A stretch of DNA of 64,000 nucleotides from positions 496,001 through 560,000 of the forward strand of contig NZ_SDPO01000002.1 in NCBI RefSeq assembly GCF_004134865.1, written 5' to 3'. The stretch is from Agromyces fucosus. GTDB lineage: Bacteria > Actinomycetota > Actinomycetes > Actinomycetales > Microbacteriaceae. A program made the position numbers and the translations under genes. Of this stretch, positions 25,345-33,064 are shown piece after piece. The notes beneath the pieces are model-generated. The model worked only from the letters and a program-made list of their open reading frames with translations. It searched no databases and had not been told where the DNA came from. Every line of letters begins with the position of its first letter. Position 1 is the stretch's first letter.

Positions 25345-26874
25345 CTACTCCGCCGGCGCCGCGGCGAGCACGCCGTCTTCGCGGCGCGGGATGCCGAGCG
25401 GGTTGCCGTCGGTGAGCTCGGGCGGCAACACAGCGGCAGGGGCGTCCTGATAGGCGATGGGCGTGAGCCAGCGGCGGATCGCCGTCGCCCCGACCGAGGT
25501 GTGCACCGACGCGGTCGTCGCGGGCCATCCGCCGCCGTGGTGCTGCGCCCAGGCGATCGCGACGCCCGTCGGCCAGCCGTTGTAGACGATGCGGCCGGCG
25601 ACTCGAGCGAGCGCGCTCGTGAGTTCGACGACGTCCTCGCCCGGAGCGTGGTGGATCGTGCCGGTCAGGGAGCCCTCGAGCACGGCGAGCGCCGCATCGA
25701 GCGCGGCGTCGTCGGCGTAGCGCACGAGCACGGTGAGGGGTCCGAAGCACTCCTCGAGGAACGCCTCGCGAGCGGCGCGGAAGTCAGCGACCGTGGTCGC
25801 GACGACGACCGGGGCCGAGGCATCCGCGGCACGGCCGCCGGCGAAGACGACCTCGATGTCGTCGCGCCCGGCGAGGGCCGCCGAGCCCGCGTCGAAGGCG
25901 CTCGCGATGCCCTCGGTGAGGAGTGCCTGCGAGGGCGCTTCGACGAGCGCGGCGACGAGTTCAGCCTCGAACCCCGAGCCCTCGGGCACGAAGACGAGCC
26001 CGGGCTTCGTGCAGTACTGGCCGCCGTCGCGGGTGAACGAGCCCGCGAGGCCGGCGGCGATGCCCGCGACATCCGCGACGGCTGCGGCCGCCGTGACGAC
26101 GACCGGGTTGATCGAGCCGAGCTCGCCGTAGAACGGGATCGGCGCTGGCCGTGCCGAGGCGAGGTCGAAGAGCGCGCGCCCGCCGCGGGTCGAGCCGGTG
26201 AATCCGACGGCGGAGACGAGCGGATGCCGCACGAGCGCGACGCCCGCGTCGAAGCCGTCGACGAGGGCGAGCGCCGCCGCGGGCGCACCTGCCCCGGCGA
26301 GGGCGTCTCGCCCGATCTCGACGACCCGCCGCGACAGTCGCGGGTGACCCGGGTGCGCCTTCACCACGACCGGGCAGCCTGCGGCGAGCGCCGACGCGGT
26401 GTCGTTGCCGAGCACCGAGAACGCGAACGGGAAGTTCGAGGCGGCGAAGACGGCGACGACCCCGAGGGGGCGCAGCATGCGTCGCAGGTCGGGGCGCGGC
26501 GGCGTGAGGGAGGCGTCGGGCGAGTCGAGCGTCGCTTCGAGGTACGAGCCCTCGAGGGCGACGCCGGCGAAGAAGCGCAGCTGGGTCGCCGTTCGGGTGA
26601 CTTCGCCCGTGAGCCGCGCCGGGCTCAGGTGCGTCTCTTCCGCGGCCAACTCGACCAGTTCATCGCGGTGCGCTTCGAGCGCCTCGGCGAGCGCGGTGAG
26701 CCACCGGGCCCGGTCGGCGCGCGATGAGCGATCGAAGCCGGATGCCGCGGCGAGGCGCACCGCGATCTCGACGGCCGCCCCGGGATCCGTCACGATCGCA
26801 TCGTCGCCGTCGTCGCGTCGCTCGTCGCGCGGCGCGATGCCCGCGGCATCCGTTGCCCTGCTCGTCTCACCCAT
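25345..26874 (-). CDS. aldehyde dehydrogenase, ketoglutarate-semialdehyde type
   Basis: 509 residues of the KGSADH/AldH clade: RPLGVVAVFAASNFPFAFSVLGNDTASALAAGCPVVVKAHPGHP, VGFTGSTRGGRALFDLA, the base Glu in IPFYGELGSINPVVV and the nucleophile in GGQYCTKPGLVF. It oxidises a dicarboxylate or sugar-acid semialdehyde with NAD(P). AGGAGG precedes the start. Last gene of the CoA-transferase/GcdH operon, so glutarate semialdehyde is a reasonable but unproved substrate. Confidence 0.88.
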   Translation of the reverse strand: MGETSRATDAAGIAPRDERRDDGDDAIVTDPGAAVEIAVRLAAASGFDRSSRADRARWLTALAEALEAHRDELVELAAEETHLSPARLTGEVTRTATQLRFFAGVALEGSYLEATLDSPDASLTPPRPDLRRMLRPLGVVAVFAASNFPFAFSVLGNDTASALAAGCPVVVKAHPGHPRLSRRVVEIGRDALAGAGAPAAALALVDGFDAGVALVRHPLVSAVGFTGSTRGGRALFDLASARPAPIPFYGELGSINPVVVTAAAAVADVAGIAAGLAGSFTRDGGQYCTKPGLVFVPEGSGFEAELVAALVEAPSQALLTEGIASAFDAGSAALAGRDDIEVVFAGGRAADASAPVVVATTVADFRAAREAFLEECFGPLTVLVRYADDAALDAALAVLEGSLTGTIHHAPGEDVVELTSALARVAGRIVYNGWPTGVAIAWAQHHGGGWPATTASVHTSVGATAIRRWLTPIAYQDAPAAVLPPELTDGNPLGIPRREDGVLAAAPAE

Positions 26875-26898
26875 GTCGTCCTCCTGCAGGTCTCGAGG

Positions 26899-28095
26899 TC
26901 AGAACGCGTTCAGCCCGGTGAGCTCGCGCCCCAGGATCAGCTGGTGGATCTCGTCGGTGCCCTCGTACGTGCGCACCGACTCGAGGTTCGCCGCGTGCCG
27001 CATGACCGGCCACGCGTTCGTGATGCCGTCGCCGGCGAGGATCGCCCGCGCCTCGTGTGCGATCGCGAGCGCCTCGCGCACGCTGTTGAGCTTGCCGACC
27101 GAGATCTGCGCGGGCGTGAGCGCGCCGCGTTCCTTCAGGCGCCCGAGGTGCAGTGCCAGGAGGATGCCCTTCTCGACCTCGAGGAACATGTCGGCGAGCT
27201 TCGCCTGGATGAGCTGGTTCGCACCGATCGGCCTGCCGAAGACCTCGCGCGACGTGGAGCGCTCGATCGCGGCCTCGAGGCAGGAGCGGGCCGCCCCCAT
27301 CGCGCCCCAGACGATGCCGTAGCGAGCCTCGTTGAGGCAGCCGAACGGGCCGCTCAGTCCGCGAGCGCCCGGCAGGATCGCGTCGTCGCCGACCCGCACG
27401 CCGTCGAGCGCGATGTCGCACTGCACCGAGGCGCGCATCGAGAGCTTGCCGTCGATCGGCGTCGCCGTGAAGCCGGGCGTCGAGGTCGGCACGAGGAACC
27501 CGCGCACCGCGCTGCCGCCGTCGCCGAACGCGCCCGACGGGTCGTCGACCTTGGCCCAGACGACGGCGACGTCGGCGAGCGAGGCGAGGCCGATCCAGCG
27601 CTTCGCGCCGTCGATCACCCAGCCGTCGCCGTCGCGGCGCGCGGTCGTGGTCATGCCGGCGGGGTCGGAGCCGCCCTGCGGCTCGGTGAGGGCGAAGCAT
27701 CCGACGAGGTCGCCGGCGGCCATGCCCGGCAGCCACTGCTGCTTCTGCTCCTCGGAGCCGTACTTGTGGATCGCGCTCATCGCGAGCGAGCCCTGCACCG
27801 AGACGAACGTGCGCCAGCCGCTGTCGGCGGCCTCCAGCTCGAGGCACACGAGGCCGTACGAGACGGCACCCGCGCCGGCGCATCCGTAGCCCTGCAGGTG
27901 CATGCCGAGGAAGCCCAGGTCGCCGAGCTCCTTCACGAACTCGCGGCGGAAGTGCTTGGCCTCGAAGTCGCCTTCGATGACGGGCAGCAGTCGCTCCTGT
28001 GCGAAGACCCGGGCTTTCTGCTGCCATTCGCGCTCCTCGGCGCTGAGCAGGGCGTCGAGGTCGAACACGGCGTCGATCGTGGGGGCGGTGGTCAT
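26899..28095 (-). CDS. gcdH: glutaryl-CoA dehydrogenase
   Basis: 398 residues. Beyond the acyl-CoA dehydrogenase fold it carries the subgroup marks of glutaryl-CoA dehydrogenase: GYGCAGAGAVSYGL, Arg95 in DSGWRTFVSVQGSL (binds the gamma-carboxylate), FGCLNEARYGIVWGAMG, and the catalytic Glu378 in RTYEGTDEIHQLILGRELTG. It converts glutaryl-CoA to crotonyl-CoA plus CO2 using FAD and electron-transfer flavoprotein. It overlaps the CoA-transferase gene by four bases, which supplies its substrate. Confidence 0.92.
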   Translation of the reverse strand: MTTAPTIDAVFDLDALLSAEEREWQQKARVFAQERLLPVIEGDFEAKHFRREFVKELGDLGFLGMHLQGYGCAGAGAVSYGLVCLELEAADSGWRTFVSVQGSLAMSAIHKYGSEEQKQQWLPGMAAGDLVGCFALTEPQGGSDPAGMTTTARRDGDGWVIDGAKRWIGLASLADVAVVWAKVDDPSGAFGDGGSAVRGFLVPTSTPGFTATPIDGKLSMRASVQCDIALDGVRVGDDAILPGARGLSGPFGCLNEARYGIVWGAMGAARSCLEAAIERSTSREVFGRPIGANQLIQAKLADMFLEVEKGILLALHLGRLKERGALTPAQISVGKLNSVREALAIAHEARAILAGDGITNAWPVMRHAANLESVRTYEGTDEIHQLILGRELTGLNAF

Positions 28096-29291
28096 CGGTG
28101 CGGTCCTTTCGAAGGGGTCTGGTGCCAGTCGGCGCCGGCGTGCTCGTCGAGCGCGGGCGGCGTGCTGCGGTACACGGCGGGGCTCGCCGAGAGGCCGATC
28201 GGGTTCGCGATCGTGCGACTCGCGGCACCGCCGTCCGGGGAGACCGGAGCGCCGATCTCCGCGACCGGTTCGAGGCCCAGGGCCGCTCCGAACGCGATCG
28301 CCTCGGCGACGTCGTTCACGAGACCGGCGGGAACGCCCGCGGCGCGGAGCACGTCGACCCAGTGCGCAGCGGATGCCGCGGCGAGCCGCTCCTCGATCGC
28401 CGCAGTGAGCTCGACCCGGTGCGCGACCCGGTCGACGTTGCCCGCGAACCGCGTGTCGCCGCTCAACTCCGGAACGCCGAGCACCTCGGTGAGCGCCCGG
28501 AACTGCTTGTCGTTGCCCACGGCGATCACGAGCTCGCGGTCGGCAGCGTGGAAGACGGCGTACGGCGCGATGCTCGGGTGCGCGTTGCCGAGGCGCTGCG
28601 GCGGCGTGCCCGTCGCGAGTGTCGATGCGGCCTGGTTCGTGAGTGCGGAGAGCAACCCCTGCAGGAGGTTGACCTCGACGCGCTGGCCGAGCCCGGTGCG
28701 GTCGCGCTCGCGGAGGGCGAGCAGGATGCCCGCGACGGCGTTCTGCCCGGTGAGCACGTCGACGAGCGCGACGCCGGCCTTCGCAGGCTCGCCGTCGGCG
28801 GCACCCGTGATCGACATGAGCCCGCCGACGGCCTGCACGAGCAGGTCGTAGCCGGCGAGGGCGGCACCCTCCCCCGTGCCGAAGCCCGTGATCGAGCAGT
28901 AGACGACGCCGGGGTTCAACGCGCGCACCTCGTCGTACGAGAGCCCGAAGCGATCCATCACGCCAGGGCGGAAGTTCTCGACGACGACGTCGGCGGAGGC
29001 CGCGAGCCGGCGTGCTTCGGCGAGCCCTTCCGCGTCGGTCAGGTCGAGGGCGACCGAGCGCTTGTTGCGGTTGACGCTGCCGAAATAGGTGGCCTGCCCG
29101 CGGGCGTCGACGGGTGGGCGCCAGTGCCGGGTGTCGTCACCGGCGGGCGATTCGATCTTCACGACGTCGGCGCCGAAGTCGGCGAGCATCATCGTGGCGT
29201 AGGGGCCGGCGAGCACCCGCGAGAAGTCGGCGACGCGCACGCCGGCGAGCACTCCGTCGTTCGGCCCGTCGTCGGCCCGTCGCTCGTGCAT
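28092..29291 (-). CDS. CaiB/BaiF-family (class III) CoA-transferase
   Basis: 399 residues from MHERRADDG (an upstream start at 29333 is possible). Motifs are VADFSRVLAGPYATMMLADFGADVVKIE, NRNKRSVALDL, VENFRPGVMDRFGL and the catalytic Asp in GYDLLVQAVGG. With gcdH translationally coupled downstream, succinyl-CoA:glutarate CoA-transferase is the most economical function, as for mammalian SUGCT, which belongs to this same family. It heads the glutarate operon. Confidence 0.88.
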   Translation of the reverse strand: MHERRADDGPNDGVLAGVRVADFSRVLAGPYATMMLADFGADVVKIESPAGDDTRHWRPPVDARGQATYFGSVNRNKRSVALDLTDAEGLAEARRLAASADVVVENFRPGVMDRFGLSYDEVRALNPGVVYCSITGFGTGEGAALAGYDLLVQAVGGLMSITGAADGEPAKAGVALVDVLTGQNAVAGILLALRERDRTGLGQRVEVNLLQGLLSALTNQAASTLATGTPPQRLGNAHPSIAPYAVFHAADRELVIAVGNDKQFRALTEVLGVPELSGDTRFAGNVDRVAHRVELTAAIEERLAAASAAHWVDVLRAAGVPAGLVNDVAEAIAFGAALGLEPVAEIGAPVSPDGGAASRTIANPIGLSASPAVYRSTPPALDEHAGADWHQTPSKGPHR

Positions 29292-29332
29292 CCCATCCGC
29301 CTTCGCATGTCGGCGGCACGTCACGCCGCCCA

Positions 29333-29356
29333 ATCATCCTATATCGATTCTTTTCT
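29333..29356. promoter_or_regulatory. AT-rich patch with ATCATCC and TATATCGAT
   Basis: This is the only AT-rich stretch in the divergent spacer between the CoA-transferase and the FadR-type regulator. ATCATCC and TATATC recur upstream of the second SSADH and, in part, the APC permease, although the spacing here is shorter. A probable operator/promoter for the glutarate operon. Confidence 0.35.
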
Positions 29357-29466
29357 CGCCGCTCGACCGGTCGGTACGCCTGCGACACCGCCTGCGTCAC
29401 CGCTCCGAGCGATCGTCGCAGGATCGCCTGACAAGCCGTGGTGAGATTCCGGGCGAGTCGCTCGAC

Positions 29467-29472
29467 TAGCCT
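29467..29472 (+). promoter_or_regulatory. TAGCCT -10 box, leaderless FadR-type gene
   Basis: TAGCCT, six bases (GAACGC), then ATG at 29479; no Shine-Dalgarno sequence is present, so transcription and translation probably start at the same place. Confidence 0.5.
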
Positions 29473-29478
29473 GAACGC

Positions 29479-30249
29479 ATGGAGTCGAGGGTGGGGCCTG
29501 GTGCGCGCGAAGCCGTGTTCGCCCAGCTCGCCGATGCCGGCCGCGCCGAGCAGGTCGCGCAGCGCCTCACCGACGGCATCGTGCTCGGCGTGCTCGGCGC
29601 GGGCGAACGCCTGCCGAGCGAACCCGAGCTCGCCCGCCGATTCGGCGTCGCCCTCATCACGGTGCGCGAGGGTCTCGGCATCCTCCGGGAAGCCGGCCTC
29701 GTCGAGACGCGCCGCGGTCGCGAGGGCGGCAGCTTCGTCGTCGCCGACGACGCCGACCACCGCTCCCTCATCAGCGCCCGGCTGCGCGGGCTCGCGCAAG
29801 TGGAACTCAGCGACATGGCCGTCTACTTCGGCGCCATCCTCGCCGGCATCGCCGAACGCGCCGCCGAACGCGCGTCCGCCGGCGACGCCGAGCGCCTCGC
29901 GGGGTGGCTCGCCGCGGCCGACTTCGGCACCGCGGCATCCGCTCGCACGAACCAGGGCGGCTTCTTCCTCGAGGTCGCCGTGCTCAGCCAGTCGGCCCGA
30001 CTCGTGCGGGAGCAGATCCGGCTGCAGGCGGAGTTCGGCCCGCTCCTCCTCCTCGGCCTCGACGACGACGAACAGCGAGCGGATGCCGCGGCGCACGACC
30101 GCCGCATCGTTCGCGCCGTCGCGGCACACCGCCCGGCCGAGGCCCGCGAGGCCGCCGGGGATCTCGTGCGCGGCCTCTCGGTCCCCCTCCTCGCGGCGAA
30201 GGCCAGGGTCGAACGGGGAGGTGCGCTCGATGAGCCGGTCAGCGCGTGA
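29479..30249 (+). CDS. FadR/GntR-family regulator with FCD domain
   Basis: 256 residues. An N-terminal GntR winged helix (VAQRLTDGIVLGVLGAGERLPSEPELARRFGVALITVREGLGILREAGLVETRRGREGGSFV) is followed by an all-helical FCD ligand domain with metal-binding Asp/His candidates. It is divergent from the glutarate operon and co-translated with a cache protein. These regulators are usually repressors released by a carboxylate; glutarate or an amine-derived acid would fit. Confidence 0.9.
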   Translation: MESRVGPGAREAVFAQLADAGRAEQVAQRLTDGIVLGVLGAGERLPSEPELARRFGVALITVREGLGILREAGLVETRRGREGGSFVVADDADHRSLISARLRGLAQVELSDMAVYFGAILAGIAERAAERASAGDAERLAGWLAAADFGTAASARTNQGGFFLEVAVLSQSARLVREQIRLQAEFGPLLLLGLDDDEQRADAAAHDRRIVRAVAAHRPAEAREAAGDLVRGLSVPLLAAKARVERGGALDEPVSA

Positions 30250-30994
30250 CGTCGCCGCCTCGGTCGGCGCGGTCTTCACGGGCGTCTTCGATCAGCTCGC
30301 CGCCTGGCGCGCCCCGGTCGAGCACCTCATCGACGGCGCTCCCGAGGTGCGCCCGGCAGCGCTCGACACCCTCGTCGCCGAACTCGTGCTCCCCCGCCTC
30401 ACCGAGCCGCAGCCGCTCCTGGTCGGCGCCGGGTTCATCGCCGACGGCGAGATCGTGCGCGGGCGCGACGTGCACTTCGCATGGTGGCTCGGCCCGCTCG
30501 ACGCGAATCCCGTGCTCGGCTCGACGACCGAGCCGACGCGGCTCGACCTCACCACGCGCGGATACACCGAGTACCTCCGCGACTTCCGCGCTCTCGAGTG
30601 GTACCGCATCCCCGCGACGACGAGCGACGCGCACGTGACCGGCCCGTATGTCGACCACCTCTGCACGTGCGACTACATCCTCACGATGACGATGCCGGTG
30701 CACGCGGTCCATCCCGCCGGTGGCGGCGCACCTGGCGGCACCCGCATGGTCGGCGTCATCGGCGCCGACGTGTCGGTGCGCCGGCTCGAGAGCGAACTGC
30801 TCGCCGGGTTCCTCGACGTGACGGCACCGCTCGCGCTCGTGAACGAGGAGGGTCGTGTCGTGCTCTCGACCGAACCGGCACTGCAGGTCGGGCAACTGGC
30901 CGACCTCGACGGCGCCGGCGAGCCGTGCCCGGGCACTCCGCTCCGAGTGCTCGTCGACCCTGCGCCATCCGGGTCGATTCGAATCATCCGCTGA
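30230..30994 (+). CDS. free-standing cache-domain protein
   Basis: 254 residues, no signal peptide, membrane span or output domain. Residues about 25-230 resemble a double-cache (PDC) ligand-binding fold: FIADGEIVRGRDVHFAWWLG, the RxWY-like FRALEWYRIPATTS, GPYVDHLCTCDYILTMTMPV and VIGADVSVRRLESELL. Cache domains normally sit outside the membrane on receptors; this one appears cytosolic. It overlaps the FadR-type gene by 20 bp with GGGGAGG eight bases before the ATG, so it is likely a partner sensor of that regulator. Confidence 0.8.
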   Translation: MSRSARDVAASVGAVFTGVFDQLAAWRAPVEHLIDGAPEVRPAALDTLVAELVLPRLTEPQPLLVGAGFIADGEIVRGRDVHFAWWLGPLDANPVLGSTTEPTRLDLTTRGYTEYLRDFRALEWYRIPATTSDAHVTGPYVDHLCTCDYILTMTMPVHAVHPAGGGAPGGTRMVGVIGADVSVRRLESELLAGFLDVTAPLALVNEEGRVVLSTEPALQVGQLADLDGAGEPCPGTPLRVLVDPAPSGSIRIIR

Positions 30995-31006
30995 TATATC
31001 TTTAAG
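30983..31006 (+). promoter_or_regulatory. shared motif ATCATCCG-N4-TATA, site 1
   Basis: ATCATCCG, four bases, TATATCTTTAAG. The same layout with most bases conserved occurs at 32950-32973 before the APC permease. It starts within the last codons of the cache gene and lies about 70 bp before the SSADH start. The TATATC core may be a -10 element under a specific regulator, most simply the adjacent FadR-type protein. Confidence 0.5.
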
Positions 31007-31076
31007 TCGAGCGTATGCACGGCGGCAGACGAGCTCTGGCGTGAGTGCAGTGTCTGCACCCGAGAAGGAGAACCCC

Positions 31077-32441
31077 ATGAGCTATGCCGTGATCAATCCC
31101 GCCACCGGCGAGACGGTCAAGTCCTACGAGACGATCACCGACGAGGCGCTGCAGGCGGCCATCGCCAAGGCGAGCGAGACGCACCGCACCTGGTCGAAGA
31201 ACACCACGGTCGCCGAACGCGCCGCCCTCGTGCGCCGCGTCGCCGAGCTGCACAACGAGCGAGCGCAGGAACTCGGCGAGATCATCGTGCGCGAGATGGG
31301 CAAGCCCATCGAGCAGGCCGTCGGCGAGGTCGAGTTCTCGGCCGCGATCTACGAGTACTACGCCGACAACGCCGAGTCGCTGCTCGCCGACGAGAAGATC
31401 GAGCTGCTGGCCGGCGAGGGCTCGGCCCTCATCCGTCGCTCGTCGCTCGGCCCGCTGCTCGGCATCATGCCGTGGAACTTCCCGTACTACCAGGTCGCCC
31501 GCTTCGCCGGCCCGAACCTCATCATCGGCAACACGATCCTGCTCAAGCACGCCGAGCAGTGCCCCGAGTCGGCCGCCGCCATCGAGCAGATCTTCCTCGA
31601 CGCCGGGTTCCCCGAGGGCGCCTACGTCAACATCTACGCCTCGCACGACCAGATCGAGCAGGTCATCGCCGACCCGCGCGTGCAGGGCATCTCGCTCACG
31701 GGCTCCGAGCGCGCCGGTGCCGCGGTCGCCGAGATCGCCGGTCGCCACCTGAAGAAGGTCGTGCTCGAACTCGGCGGTTCCGACCCGTTCATCCTGCTCT
31801 CGACCGACGACCTCGACGCCACGGTGGGCGCCGCCGTCTTCGCCCGCGTCGACAACAACGGCCAGGCCTGCAACGCGGCCAAGCGCTTCATCGTCGTCGA
31901 AGACCTCTACGAGCCCTTCCTCGAGAAGTTCACCGCCGCGATGAGCGAGGTCGAGAAGGGCGACCCCGCCCAGGCCGGCACGGCACTCGGCCCGCTCTCG
32001 TCGGCCAAGGCCGCTGAGGGCCTCGCCGAGCAGGTCGAGCGCGCCGTCGCACAGGGCGCAACGCTCCACCACGGCGGAGAGCGCGAGGGCAACTACTACT
32101 CGGCCACGATCCTCACGGACGTGCAGCCCGACTCCGACGCCTTCCACGAGGAGTTCTTCGGCCCGGTCGCGCAGGTCTTCAAGGTCGCCGACGAAGACGC
32201 GGCGGTCGAGCTCGCGAACAACACCCCGTTCGGCCTCGGCTCTTACGTCTTCACGACCGACTCCGACCAGGCGCTCCGCGTCGCCGACAAGATCGAGGCC
32301 GGCATGGTCTTCGTGAACCTGGTCGGCGCCGACGGCGCCGAGCTGCCCTTCGGCGGCGTCAAGCGCTCGGGCTCGGGCCGCGAGCTCGGCCGCTTCGGCG
32401 CCGACGAGTTCGTCAACAAGAAGATGATCCGCATCGGCTGA
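31077..32441 (+). CDS. gabD: NAD-dependent succinate-semialdehyde dehydrogenase (second copy)
   Basis: 454 residues, same short SSADH subfamily as the gene at 10004: GIMPWNFPYYQVARFAGPNL, SLTGSERAGAAV, base Glu in KVVLELGGSDPF, nucleophile in NNGQACNAAKRF. GAAGGAG lies six bases before the ATG. In this setting it could act on succinate or glutarate semialdehyde. It has its own upstream AT-rich motif and is closed by a strong hairpin. Confidence 0.9.
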   Translation: MSYAVINPATGETVKSYETITDEALQAAIAKASETHRTWSKNTTVAERAALVRRVAELHNERAQELGEIIVREMGKPIEQAVGEVEFSAAIYEYYADNAESLLADEKIELLAGEGSALIRRSSLGPLLGIMPWNFPYYQVARFAGPNLIIGNTILLKHAEQCPESAAAIEQIFLDAGFPEGAYVNIYASHDQIEQVIADPRVQGISLTGSERAGAAVAEIAGRHLKKVVLELGGSDPFILLSTDDLDATVGAAVFARVDNNGQACNAAKRFIVVEDLYEPFLEKFTAAMSEVEKGDPAQAGTALGPLSSAKAAEGLAEQVERAVAQGATLHHGGEREGNYYSATILTDVQPDSDAFHEEFFGPVAQVFKVADEDAAVELANNTPFGLGSYVFTTDSDQALRVADKIEAGMVFVNLVGADGAELPFGGVKRSGSGRELGRFGADEFVNKKMIRIG

Positions 32442-32462
32442 TCACCGCGAACCCGCACTGAA

Positions 32463-32497
32463 CGGATGCCCCGGGGCCGCGCGCCCCGGGGCATCCG
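32463..32497 (+). terminator. 14-bp perfect hairpin built on GGATGCC
   Basis: Perfect 14-bp arms, CGGATGCCCCGGGG and its complement, around the loop CCGCGCG, 21 bp after the SSADH stop. The arms are made of the GGATGCC/GGCATCC word that is abundant all over the window. Confidence 0.85.
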
Positions 32498-32506
32498 TGC
32501 GCCCCG

Positions 32507-32525
32507 CCCTGAGCCCGTCGAAGGG
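32507..32525. repeat. CCCTGAGCCCGTCGAAGGG dispersed-repeat-like element
   Basis: This 19-mer has the form of a short repeat common in actinobacterial intergenic regions (CCCTGAGCC-GTCGAAGGG). It ends two bases before the stop codon of the convergent DUF1801 gene. Only one clear copy is visible in this window, so family membership rests on general knowledge. Confidence 0.45.
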
Positions 32526-32527
32526 TC

Positions 32528-32884
32528 TCAGCGCTTCTTCTTCTCGTCGATCTCGTCGCGGCGCAGCAGGATGATGCGGTCGACGAGCGAGTCGGGCAGC
32601 GGATGCTCGGGCGTGAACCGGATCGTGCCCTTCGCCCATGAATACCCCTCGAGCTCCGAGGAGACGGCCTCGATCACGGGCGGACTGTACGGGTAGAGCC
32701 CGATGTGCGCCTTCGCCTTCATGATGCTGAGCAGCGGAGAGTCCCGGTAGCGCAGCGCCGGCATGCCGTAGCTGACGCCCTCGATCGCGTCGGGCACGAG
32801 CGACACCGCCCTCGCCCTGATGCGTTCCATGACGTCGCGCTCTGGCGCGTCGAGACCGGCGATGTAGTCGCTCACTTCCCCCAT
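32528..32884 (-). CDS. DUF1801 (YdhG/iron-chaperone-like) protein
   Basis: 118 residues from ATG 32884. Fold marks are VSDYIAGLDAPERDVMERIRARAVSLVPDAIEGVSYGMPALRY, HIGLYPYSPPVIEAV and SWAKGTIRFTPEHPLPDSLVDRIILLRRDEI, a DUF1801/frataxin-like protein of unknown function. An ATG nine bases upstream is inside TACCATGG; because TACCAT is a good -10 seven bases before 32884, the shorter, leaderless start is preferred. Confidence 0.85.
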   Translation of the reverse strand: MGEVSDYIAGLDAPERDVMERIRARAVSLVPDAIEGVSYGMPALRYRDSPLLSIMKAKAHIGLYPYSPPVIEAVSSELEGYSWAKGTIRFTPEHPLPDSLVDRIILLRRDEIDEKKKR

Positions 32885-32891
32885 GCCCGCC

Positions 32892-32897
32892 ATGGTA
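32892..32897 (-). promoter_or_regulatory. TACCAT -10 box of DUF1801 gene
   Basis: Read leftward, TACCAT, seven bases, ATG at 32884. It decides between two candidate starts. Confidence 0.45.
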
Positions 32898-32949
32898 CGC
32901 CGAGCGGATGCCGCGGCATCCGCTCGCTCGCGAACCTGCGCCGAACTAA

Positions 32950-32973
32950 ATCATCCGGAACTATAGCTTTACG
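32950..32973 (+). promoter_or_regulatory. shared motif ATCATCCG-N4-TATA, site 2
   Basis: ATCATCCG, four bases, TATAGCTTTACG; aligned with the site before the second SSADH without gaps it keeps ATCATCCG, TATA, CTTTA and the final G. It lies about 90 bp before the APC permease start in a locally AT-rich patch. Confidence 0.5.
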
Positions 32974-33064
32974 ACCGGATGTCTGGTTATGCTGGCGCGA
33001 CACCACGACGACGTGGTGTCGCCGGTTGGGGGCGACCGGCGCAGCGAAGACATGGAAGGCAGTG

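Noticed and set aside
10004..32441. The two SSADH genes as a recent duplication
   Set aside because: They share motifs and length but differ at many positions and in their neighbours, so they look like old paralogues.
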